Notes under the pieces: generated by a model
What the model was told of the DNA's origin: nothing
Databases searched by the model: none
What the model saw: the letters and a program-made list of their open reading frames with translations, nothing else
Program-made: the position numbers and the translations under genes
NCBI GenBank assembly: GCA_964500445.1
Contig: CAZCOG010000029.1
Span: 13,694 to 77,693, forward strand
DNA: 64,000 bases
From: Persicitalea sp964500445
Lineage (GTDB): Bacteria > Bacteroidota > Bacteroidia > Cytophagales > Spirosomataceae
Reading direction: 5' to 3'
In this document: positions 34,205 to 41,639 of the stretch, one piece after another
Numbering within the stretch: the first letter of the stretch is position 1
Layout: every line of letters starts with the position of its first letter

Positions 34205-35899
34205 ATGAATCGCACCACCCCGCGCTTTTCTTTACCAAAATCCCCATCCGGTATTAAAGGACTGGATGAGATCACCGAAGGTGGCTTGCCAACAGGACGG
34301 CCTACTTTGATATGCGGATCGGCCGGATCGGGTAAAACGTTGTTTTCGATGGAATTTCTGGTACACGGTGCCATGGATTACGATGAGCCGGGCGTTTTTG
34401 TAGCATTTGAAGAAAAGACGGACGAACTGGCCATGAATGTAGCTTCGCTTGGTTTCGACTTAGAGAAGCTTCAGCGGGAAAACCGCATCAAGTTGGATCA
34501 TGTGCAGGTAGAGCGCAGTGAAATTGAAGAAACAGGCGAGTATGACCTTGATGGACTGTTCATACGGCTAGGATACGCTATTGATAGCATCGGTGCCAAA
34601 CGTGTAGTACTTGATACCATTGAAAGCTTGTTTTCAGGGCTTACCAATTTGGCTATTCTTCGCGCCGAGCTGCGCCGACTCTTTGAGTGGCTTAAAGAGA
34701 AGGGAGTAACTACCATCATAACAGGCGAACAAGGCGAGGGTACTCTCACTCGTCAGGGGCTGGAAGAATACGTATCAGATTGTGTTATTCTGCTTGACCA
34801 CCGCATAGTAAATAAAATCTCAACGCGTTTACTTCGTATTGTCAAGTACCGTGGATCGGTACATGGTACCAATGAGTACCCTTTTCTGATTGACGCCGAT
34901 GGCATTTCTATTCTGCCCGTGACTTCCCTGACACTTTGGCACAGCGTGTCCGATTCCCGGATTTCTTCTGGCATTCCTGCACTCGACAGAATGCTTAGCA
35001 ACGAGGGCTTTTTCCGGGGAGGTAGTGTCCTGGTTTCCGGAACAGCTGGTACCGGGAAAACGAACATTGCCGCGAATTTTGTCAATGCAGCTTGCCTTCG
35101 CGGCGAGCGCAGTCTTTATTTTGCCTTTGAAGAGTCTCCGCAGCAGATTATCCGCAACATGAAGTCCATTGGTATGAATTTGCAGCAACATGTTGATGCT
35201 GGTCTGCTCAAATTCCAGGCTGCTCGTCCTACACTGCATGGTCTTGAGATGCATTTGGTAGCGATTCATAAGGAGGTCATTAAGTTCCGGCCAGAAGTAC
35301 TGGTGCTTGATCCAATTACTAACCTGATAACAGTCGGATCAGTGAGCGAGGTAAAAAGCGTGCTAATTCGTCTGATCGATTTTCTGCAAGGCCAGGGAGT
35401 TACTGTCATGTTTACGGCATTATCTCTGGTTGAAAGCATTAGTGAACAGACTATCGAAAATGTGTCCTCATTGGTGGATGCCTGGCTGCTCGTACGTGAC
35501 ATAGAGGCTAACGGCGAGCGCAATCGGGGGATGTATGTAATGAAGTCACGCGGTATGAAGCATTCCAATCAAATACGGGAGTTCATGATTTCGGATGAAG
35601 GTCTGGATTTAGTAGATGTGTATCTGGGGCCGGAAGGCGTTCTGACAGGTTCTGCGCGGCAAGCACAGCAATTGATGGAAGAAGCCGGTGCGGTGTTGCG
35701 TGATCATGCCGTTTCACGGAAAGACCGCGAAATCGAGCGCAAGAAAAAAGTACTTGAGTCAAAAATTGCCAGCTTGAAGGAAGAATTCGACTCTGTTCGT
35801 GAAGAGTTAAATAAAACCTATATCGAAGAGCAATTAAAAAAGGAAGTCATAGAGAAAAACCGGAAGGAGATGACGAAGAATCGTGATAACAAAGGATAA
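34205..35899 (+). CDS. kaiC: KaiC-like two-domain RecA-family ATPase
   Basis: The 564-aa product has two tandem KaiC domains. CI has Walker A GSAGSGKT (38-45) and the catalytic Glu pair E69-E70 (FVAFEE); CII has Walker A GTAGTGKT (279-286) and E309-E310 (YFAFEESPQQ). The CII segment NVSSLVDAW places a Ser pair (S421-S422) where cyanobacterial KaiC has its phosphorylated Ser431-Thr432, so autophosphorylation is possible. The last 60 residues form a charged coiled coil instead of the KaiA-binding tail. The first gene of a kaiC-kaiB-kaiB-kinase cluster; no kaiA is present. Function in timekeeping or stress resistance is inferred from family. Confidence 0.92.
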   Translation: MNRTTPRFSLPKSPSGIKGLDEITEGGLPTGRPTLICGSAGSGKTLFSMEFLVHGAMDYDEPGVFVAFEEKTDELAMNVASLGFDLEKLQRENRIKLDHVQVERSEIEETGEYDLDGLFIRLGYAIDSIGAKRVVLDTIESLFSGLTNLAILRAELRRLFEWLKEKGVTTIITGEQGEGTLTRQGLEEYVSDCVILLDHRIVNKISTRLLRIVKYRGSVHGTNEYPFLIDADGISILPVTSLTLWHSVSDSRISSGIPALDRMLSNEGFFRGGSVLVSGTAGTGKTNIAANFVNAACLRGERSLYFAFEESPQQIIRNMKSIGMNLQQHVDAGLLKFQAARPTLHGLEMHLVAIHKEVIKFRPEVLVLDPITNLITVGSVSEVKSVLIRLIDFLQGQGVTVMFTALSLVESISEQTIENVSSLVDAWLLVRDIEANGERNRGMYVMKSRGMKHSNQIREFMISDEGLDLVDVYLGPEGVLTGSARQAQQLMEEAGAVLRDHAVSRKDREIERKKKVLESKIASLKEEFDSVREELNKTYIEEQLKKEVIEKNRKEMTKNRDNKG

Positions 35900-36019
35900 C
35901 CGAAAGCAGTATATTGCAAAGGGTTAATGTATCTAGGCTACGAGTCTTCTGATCCTCAAAAAACGTAGATTCAAAGGTTATACAACTTCTTTAGGAATGA
36001 TAATTATGGAAAAAATCGA

Positions 36020-36319
36020 ATGCAAAACAACGACGAAATCTGGGAACTGAGGTTGTACATTGCCGGAAAAACCACCAAATCGGTGACAGCTCTCAAAAAC
36101 CTGAAAAAGTATTGTGAGACGCACCTGAAGGATAAGTACATCATAGAAGTGATTGATCTTTTAGCACAGCCTCAGCTCGCCGAAGGCGACCAAATATTTG
36201 CCATTCCCACACTTGTAAAAAAAATGCCGGAACCCATTCGTAAAATTATCGGCGACCTTTCCAACGAGGAAAAAGTACTCGTTGGCCTGAACATACGCCC
36301 CGCTAAGAAGTTAGAATGA
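36020..36319 (+). CDS. kaiB: KaiB-like protein, first copy
   Basis: The 99-aa product has the thioredoxin-like KaiB fold: WELRLYIAGKTTKSVTALKN, then YIIEVIDLLAQPQLAEGDQIFAIPTLVKKMP, then IIGDLSNEEKVLVGL. The cis-proline region IPTLVKK and GDLS match the fold-switching segment of KaiB. KaiB binds the CI ring of KaiC in cyanobacteria. It lies 120 bp after kaiC and overlaps the next kaiB by 4 bp (ATGA). Confidence 0.92.
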   Translation: MQNNDEIWELRLYIAGKTTKSVTALKNLKKYCETHLKDKYIIEVIDLLAQPQLAEGDQIFAIPTLVKKMPEPIRKIIGDLSNEEKVLVGLNIRPAKKLE

Positions 36320-36639
36320 GCGACCTCCTGGATTCGATGCTGGAAAAAGCGGAGGACGCAAGCCCGCATTACGAGCTGCGACTATTCATCGCCGGGGCGT
36401 CGGTCAATTCGCGGCGGGCAATAGCTAACTTACGGGAAATTTGCGATCTTTATATAAAAGACAAATATTCCCTCGAAATCATCGACGTTCATCAACAGAA
36501 AGATGTCGCCGAACGTGAACAATTAATTGCCCTCCCACTTCTGGTAAAAAGCTACCCGCTGCCTCAGCGTCGGTTGATCGGTGATATGTCCGACACCAGG
36601 AAAGTACTTCGGGGCCTGGGCATTTCAATTTCAAGCTAA
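36316..36639 (+). CDS. kaiB: KaiB-like protein, second copy
   Basis: The 107-aa product is a second, divergent KaiB (YELRLFIAGASVNSRRAIAN, then YSLEIIDVHQQKDVAEREQLIALPLLVKSYP, then LIGDMSDTRKVLRGLG), with a 15-residue acidic N-terminal extension (MSDLLDSMLEKAEDA). It is translationally coupled to both neighbours: 4-bp overlap upstream and 1-bp stop/start overlap with the kinase gene. Two KaiB types may compete for, or act on, different KaiC states. Confidence 0.92.
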   Translation: MSDLLDSMLEKAEDASPHYELRLFIAGASVNSRRAIANLREICDLYIKDKYSLEIIDVHQQKDVAEREQLIALPLLVKSYPLPQRRLIGDMSDTRKVLRGLGISISS

Positions 36640-37895
36640 TGAATAATTGCCGGACTAATGAGGACTTAAAGCGAGAAAACGAGGAGCTCCGACTGCAGCT
36701 GGAAGAAGCCACAGATACTATCGAGGCGATTCGTTCCGGACAGGTGGACGCTCTTGTGGTGAAGGGTCCTAATGAAGAGCACCTGCTTTATACCCTTAAG
36801 ACAGCCGACCAAAACTACCGGGTTTTTATTGAGAAAATGAACGAGGGGGCTGTCACTCTTAACCAAGAGGGGCTCATTGTTTACTGTAATACCATGTTTG
36901 CGCAGATGGTGGGCTTGCCGCTCTCAGGCATTATTGGTGTGGCTTTCGAGTCATTCATTCCACCTGACTGCCTGGAAGTTTTTCGGGATGTTTTTACGAA
37001 AGGCTGGGCTAGCGATACTAAAACTGAAATCGATGTCCTCAACGGTTCCAGGCATGTACCCTGCCAATTGTCAGTAACTACACTCCAACAGGACGAAGGG
37101 CCGGCGTTGAGCGTTATCATTACGGATCTTAGCTTTCAGAAAGAAACCCAGCAACTTCTGAAATCAAAGAACGAATCTTTGGCTGCTATCAATGCGGAAC
37201 TAGAGGCCAGCAATCATGATCTGCAACAATTTGCCTCAGTAGCATCGCATGACTTGCAGGAACCTTTGCGAAAAATTCTGATTTTTTCAACCATGCTTCG
37301 CGACAAACAAGAGTTGTCGGAAAAGAGTGGAATCTTTTTGAGCAAGATTATATCGTCGTCGGAACGGATGCGGGCAATGATCACAGATATCCTGAGTTAT
37401 TCGAGGCTTTCGACGAATGAAAATTATTTTGAACTCATTAATCTGCAAGAAGTAGTTGCGGAAGTACTGGACGACTATGAGATACTAATCAAGGAAAAAG
37501 GAGCGCAATTTCTGATTGAGGATTTGCCCCAGATAGAAGCTAACCGGGGTCAGATCAAGCAGGTATTTCAGAATTTAATCAGTAATTCGCTTAAGTTCGG
37601 CCATCCTGATAAAGCTCCTGTCATCAAAATTTCGAGCCGAAAAGTAGGCAAAGCAATGTACCGCATTACTTTGACTGACAACGGTATAGGTTTTGACGAA
37701 CAGTACCGGGATAAGATATTTTCATTATTCGAGCGGCTCAACGCCAAAGATAAATTTGAAGGATCGGGTATAGGCCTGGCGATTACCAGAAAAATAATTG
37801 AGAAGCATAATGGGACTATCATCGCCCTGAGTCGCGTAGGAGATGGGGCTAGCTTCATGATAACACTACCTAGGTTTCAGACTGATAAGAAATGA
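36639..37895 (+). CDS. PAS-domain sensor histidine kinase of the Kai locus
   Basis: The 418-aa soluble kinase has a short coiled coil (about 8-32), a PAS domain (about 58-170, with GAVTLNQEGLIVYCNTMFAQ), a HisKA box with phosphorylatable H204 (SVASHDLQEPLRKI), and a HATPase domain with N box (QVFQNLISNSLKFG), G1 (DNGIGFD), F (FSLFERL) and G2 (GSGIGLAI). There are no membrane segments, so the signal is internal. It is the last gene of the kai cluster, and its likely receivers are the Rcp1-like regulator upstream and, by analogy to SasA, KaiC-linked input. SasA itself has a KaiB-like sensor; here that fold is on separate proteins encoded just upstream. Confidence 0.9.
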   Translation: MNNCRTNEDLKRENEELRLQLEEATDTIEAIRSGQVDALVVKGPNEEHLLYTLKTADQNYRVFIEKMNEGAVTLNQEGLIVYCNTMFAQMVGLPLSGIIGVAFESFIPPDCLEVFRDVFTKGWASDTKTEIDVLNGSRHVPCQLSVTTLQQDEGPALSVIITDLSFQKETQQLLKSKNESLAAINAELEASNHDLQQFASVASHDLQEPLRKILIFSTMLRDKQELSEKSGIFLSKIISSSERMRAMITDILSYSRLSTNENYFELINLQEVVAEVLDDYEILIKEKGAQFLIEDLPQIEANRGQIKQVFQNLISNSLKFGHPDKAPVIKISSRKVGKAMYRITLTDNGIGFDEQYRDKIFSLFERLNAKDKFEGSGIGLAITRKIIEKHNGTIIALSRVGDGASFMITLPRFQTDKK

Positions 37896-38069
37896 GGGAG
37901 AACTAAACACTCTACAATGAGTCCTAAGTACCTTATTACAGGGTAGTTTGCAAGTACCCGGACAATGGCCGTCTGGCATGAAATCATAGAAAGCCCGATC
38001 GTTTTCTTAATTTGTTCTTACAGTTAATTCTCTTTAGAAAAGTATTTATTACTGCGAACCCGCTAATTC

Positions 38070-39803
38070 ATGAACCCACAACAGAATATCTCCTTACCCA
38101 AGCGCCATGCCCGCCCGTTTATCGGGGAAGAAATGCACCTTACCGGATGGGAAGACGTGCAGCCTTTTTACGAAGACCTTAAAGAACGCAAGATTAATAA
38201 TGTCGCCGATCTTCGGCAGTGGTTTCTGGATCGCAGCGAACTGGAATCCTATTTGTCTGAGAATTTTGCCTGGCGCTACATTCGCCAGACTTGCGATACC
38301 GCAAATGAAGAGTTGGTAAAAGCATTACAATTTTTCATTAGCGAAATACAGCCCAGACTGGCGACCTATGGCAATGATTTGGATAATAAAGCGGCCAATA
38401 GCTCTTTCCTTTCTGAACTGACGGACACGGGCTTCGATATCACGATTCGAAGTATGAAGAAGGCCATCGAAATATTCCGCGATGAAAACGTGCCACTTCA
38501 GACTCAGCTCCAAACCGAGGAGCAGAAATATGGCTCCATTGCCGGAGCGATGACTGTAACGCTGGACGGAGAAGAAATGACTTTGCAAAAAGCGGGCGAC
38601 CGTCTGTATAGTACCGACCGGGATGTAAGGGAAGAAGCCTGGCGAGCCATAAACGAACGCCGCTATCAGGACCACGAGAAGCTGGATAGTCTGCTCAATA
38701 CCTTGGTCAAACTACGCGACGAAGTAGGAAAAAACGCGGGCTTTGCCAACTACCGGGACTACATGTTTGCGGCGATGGGGCGCTTTGACTACACACCTCA
38801 GGATTGTTTTGAGTTTCATGTCGCTGTCCGTGAGGCCGTAGTACCTCTGCTGGAAGACATGGCAAAGAAGCGCAAAAGTACCTTACAGTTGGACGCATTA
38901 CGCCCGTGGGATACCAAAGTGGATCTTCACGGTCGCCTGCCACTTAAACCCTTCAATAGCAGTGATGAACTTTTGGCCAAAACGATCCGCTGTTTCACAC
39001 GGCTCGACCCCTTTCTGGGCGACTGTCTGCGCATCATGCAACGGATGGGTCATCTTGATCTGGAATCGCGGAAAGGCAAAGCGCCGGGCGGGTACAACTA
39101 CCCCCTGGACGAAATCGGCGTTCCTTTTATTTTCATGAATGCGACTTCCAATCTTCGCGATATGGTGACGCTCCTCCACGAAGGTGGTCATGCTGTACAC
39201 TCGTTTGTCACCCGCGACCTTGCCCTGAATTCCTTCAAGCACACACCATCGGAAGTAGCCGAGCTTGCCTCCATGTCGATGGAACTGCTGACCATGGATT
39301 TTTGGGACGAGTTTTTTGATAATGAGGAAGATCTCCGTCGCGCCAAGGTTCAGCATTTGGAGTCTATTATCGAGACACTTCCCTGGGTGGCTACGGTAGA
39401 TAAATTCCAGCATTGGCTATACGAAAATCCTGCCCATACCGATGCCGAGCGTACCGAAGCTTGGGTCAGAATTTACAAGGAATTTACGGATTCAGTAATG
39501 GACTGGGAGGGACTGGAAAAATTTCGAGCCTATGGTTGGCAACGCCAATTGCACATTTATCAAGTACCCTTCTACTATATAGAATACGGCATCGCTCAGC
39601 TAGGGGCCATCGGCGTCTGGAAAAACTACCGCGAAAATCCTGAACAAGGATTACAAGGGTACCTTGATGCGTTAAGACTGGGATACACGGCCCCGATCGG
39701 TCAGATTTACGAGGCCGCCCGTGTGCCATTCGATTTTTCCAAAGTACATATTACGGAATTGATGGAGTTTGTCCGAGCGGAACTGGAAGAATTACAGGGG
39801 TAG
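38070..39803 (+). CDS. pepF: M3 family oligoendopeptidase F
   Basis: The 577-aa cytosolic metallopeptidase cleaves short peptides. The zinc motif HEGGH is at residues 370-374 (VTLLHEGGHAVHSFV), with the third ligand Glu in SEVAELASMSMELLT about 25 residues on, and the substrate-binding tyrosine/histidine segment YHIYQVPFYYIEYGIAQLGA-like region near 500-520. The length and layout match the PepF/M3 oligoendopeptidase group. It stands alone with 174 bp upstream and converges on the NTF2-like gene. Confidence 0.93.
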   Translation: MNPQQNISLPKRHARPFIGEEMHLTGWEDVQPFYEDLKERKINNVADLRQWFLDRSELESYLSENFAWRYIRQTCDTANEELVKALQFFISEIQPRLATYGNDLDNKAANSSFLSELTDTGFDITIRSMKKAIEIFRDENVPLQTQLQTEEQKYGSIAGAMTVTLDGEEMTLQKAGDRLYSTDRDVREEAWRAINERRYQDHEKLDSLLNTLVKLRDEVGKNAGFANYRDYMFAAMGRFDYTPQDCFEFHVAVREAVVPLLEDMAKKRKSTLQLDALRPWDTKVDLHGRLPLKPFNSSDELLAKTIRCFTRLDPFLGDCLRIMQRMGHLDLESRKGKAPGGYNYPLDEIGVPFIFMNATSNLRDMVTLLHEGGHAVHSFVTRDLALNSFKHTPSEVAELASMSMELLTMDFWDEFFDNEEDLRRAKVQHLESIIETLPWVATVDKFQHWLYENPAHTDAERTEAWVRIYKEFTDSVMDWEGLEKFRAYGWQRQLHIYQVPFYYIEYGIAQLGAIGVWKNYRENPEQGLQGYLDALRLGYTAPIGQIYEAARVPFDFSKVHITELMEFVRAELEELQG

Positions 39804-39842
39804 GGGAGGTGCGGGAGCCTTCTTTCAATCGAGTCTATATTT

Positions 39843-40316
39843 TTATAGACAATTTTCCTTACGCCTTGTGTCGGTGATGGCAGCGATCTTCCAGCCGCTT
39901 TCCGTTTCGACTAGGGTGAACGCATTTACGCCGCAGTGGCTGAACTTCTCGCCAAGATAGAACTTATAGGGTGCCCAGACAGTTGCCATGGGTCCGTCCA
40001 CCTGAACATTTAAGTTGTATATTCGTTCGTCCCATACTTCCTGGTGGGGTGTTCCGATGGCTTTCAGGAAACCTGCGATACCATTTTTACTAATTCTGAC
40101 TTTTCCGTCGGCGGCCGTTGAAACGGATTGCAGCGTGGCATCAGTGGTAAACGTCTTCGCCACCAGCGATGAGTCACCCGCTTTCATGCCTACGAAAAGC
40201 TGAGCCACGACTGCTTTCACCTCAGCCTGCTCAGACTGGGCGCGGACATAGGTACTTTCAAATAGTAGAAAGCTAAGACAGAATATTGCGACTGCCGTCA
40301 ATTGGCCGAATTTCAT
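39843..40316 (-). CDS. Exported NTF2-like (SnoaL/DUF4440-type) protein
   Basis: The 157-aa product has a signal peptide (MKFGQLTAVAIFCLSFLLFE, ending VRAQ) and a cone-shaped NTF2-like fold (EVKAVVAQLFVGMKAGDSSL, then MATVWAPYKFYLGEKFSHCG, then SGWKIAAITDTRR). Such folds serve as small-molecule binding or enzymatic pockets; no catalytic residue can be named. Its start lies 96 bp from the divergent smpB start and only 5 bp from the smpB promoter region. Confidence 0.8.
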   Translation of the reverse strand: MKFGQLTAVAIFCLSFLLFESTYVRAQSEQAEVKAVVAQLFVGMKAGDSSLVAKTFTTDATLQSVSTAADGKVRISKNGIAGFLKAIGTPHQEVWDERIYNLNVQVDGPMATVWAPYKFYLGEKFSHCGVNAFTLVETESGWKIAAITDTRRKENCL

Positions 40317-40321
40317 ATGAA

Positions 40322-40353
40322 TTGGTATAGCGTTTTTGAATAAGGTACCTTTG
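40322..40353 (+). promoter_or_regulatory. smpB promoter
   Basis: TTG (40322-40324) and TACCTTTG (40346-40353) are separated by 21 nt, matching the phylum promoter pattern. It lies about 60 bp before the smpB ATG. Confidence 0.5.
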
Positions 40354-40411
40354 TTCTTTTTTTGAATAACTCTTGTTCCCGAGACGGGCTGGTAGCCCGT
40401 ACCACATTGCG

Positions 40412-40870
40412 ATGTCTGACAAAATAAATAAAAAGGTCAATATTAAGAATAAGCGTGCTTCGTTCGAGTATTTTTTTCTGGATACTTTCTCGGCGGGTAT
40501 AGTACTTACCGGTACCGAAATCAAGTCCATCCGACAGGGAAAGGTAAACTTTCAGGATGCTTACTGCCTTTTCATGGATGATGAACTTTTCGTGCGTAGT
40601 CTGCATATCTCTCCCTACACCGAAGGTACCCATTATAATCATGATCCTATTCGGGATCGTAAGTTACTGATGACCAAGAGAGAACTCCGCAAACTGGCCG
40701 AAAATATGAAGGATCAGGGGCTGACGATTATCCCGACGCGACTTTTTACTAACGAAAGGGGATTGGCCAAAATGGAGATTGCCCTGGCTAAGGGTAAGAA
40801 GCTGTATGATAAGCGTGACTCAATCAAAGAACGCGACATCAAGCGCGAAACCGATCGGGCCGGATATTAA
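40412..40870 (+). CDS. smpB: SsrA-binding protein SmpB
   Basis: SmpB binds tmRNA and brings it to stalled ribosomes for trans-translation. The 152-aa product has the OB-fold signature KRASFEYFFLDTFSAGIVLTGTEIKSIRQGKVNF and the basic C-terminal tail GKKLYDKRDSIKERDIKRETDRAGY that mimics codon-anticodon pairing in the decoding centre. The ATG at 40412 (MSDKINKKVNIKNKRA) is preferred over the longer frame from 40373. The ssrA tmRNA gene itself was not seen in the window. Confidence 0.95.
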   Translation: MSDKINKKVNIKNKRASFEYFFLDTFSAGIVLTGTEIKSIRQGKVNFQDAYCLFMDDELFVRSLHISPYTEGTHYNHDPIRDRKLLMTKRELRKLAENMKDQGLTIIPTRLFTNERGLAKMEIALAKGKKLYDKRDSIKERDIKRETDRAGY

Positions 40871-40973
40871 ATTTTAGGCTTCTTACAAAATTTTATTAAC
40901 ATTTAAAGCCCATTTGGCGTTAGTATGAGGTATATTTTTTAAATTGCCGGAAAGAATTACCAAGCATATCCCT

Positions 40974-41486
40974 ATGGGCAGGAAAGTTTTGGTCCTCAAT
41001 CAGGATTACAGTGCGCTGAGTGTATGTTCCGTACCGAAGGCTTTCCTATTGGTGTATATGCAAAAGGCTGACCTGGTCGCCCATTCCCCTACGCATGTAC
41101 TTCGCACTGTAAGCGAAGCCTACCCTATGCCCACCGTAGTTCGTCTGCGCCGTTATATCCATCTGCCTTACCGGGGGGTAATGATGACCCGCCAGAATAT
41201 TTTCAAGCGTGATGGAAACCGCTGCCAATATTGTGGTACTCACGACAATCTTACACTTGATCACGTGCTCCCCAAGTCGCGTGGTGGCAAAACCAACTGG
41301 GACAATCTGGCCACGGCCTGCAAGCGCTGCAATTCCCGTAAAGGTGACTACACGCCCGAGGAAGCCGCCATGCCGCTGAGACAACGGCCGTTCCGTCCTT
41401 CTTTTCTTATGTTTATCCGGGACCTGTCGGGTACCGTTGATGAGGGGTGGCTGCCCTATCTGGGAGCCAAGGAAGTCGCTTACTGA
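40974..41486 (+). CDS. HNH endonuclease
   Basis: The 170-aa product has an HNH nuclease domain: CQYCG (first Cys pair), LTLDHVLPKSRGGKTNWDNLATACKRCNSRKGD with the catalytic His, central Asn and second Cys pair. The conserved N-terminus GRKVLVLNQDYSALSVCSVP is that of a widespread housekeeping-type HNH protein of Bacteroidota. No restriction partner is near. A TTG at 40944 would extend it by 10 codons. Confidence 0.9.
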   Translation: MGRKVLVLNQDYSALSVCSVPKAFLLVYMQKADLVAHSPTHVLRTVSEAYPMPTVVRLRRYIHLPYRGVMMTRQNIFKRDGNRCQYCGTHDNLTLDHVLPKSRGGKTNWDNLATACKRCNSRKGDYTPEEAAMPLRQRPFRPSFLMFIRDLSGTVDEGWLPYLGAKEVAY

Positions 41487-41519
41487 TACATTATTTCTGC
41501 AAAAGTTGTGTTGAAGGGG

Positions 41520-41546
41520 TTTGTTTTAAAAAAAACATTACCTTTG
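41520..41546 (+). promoter_or_regulatory. rpsA promoter candidate
   Basis: TACCTTTG at 41539-41546 is a full -7 match. TTTG at 41520-41523 gives a 15-nt spacer, shorter than usual, so the exact -33 is uncertain. It lies 94 bp upstream of rpsA. Confidence 0.5.
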
Positions 41547-41639
41547 CGGTCTGTTTTCCAAAAAAAGTTTCGTTTTTCATCAATTTCAGCCCATTCGTCC
41601 GGGGGCTGATGTATTTCAGGGCGGTTCTTCTCATTATTT

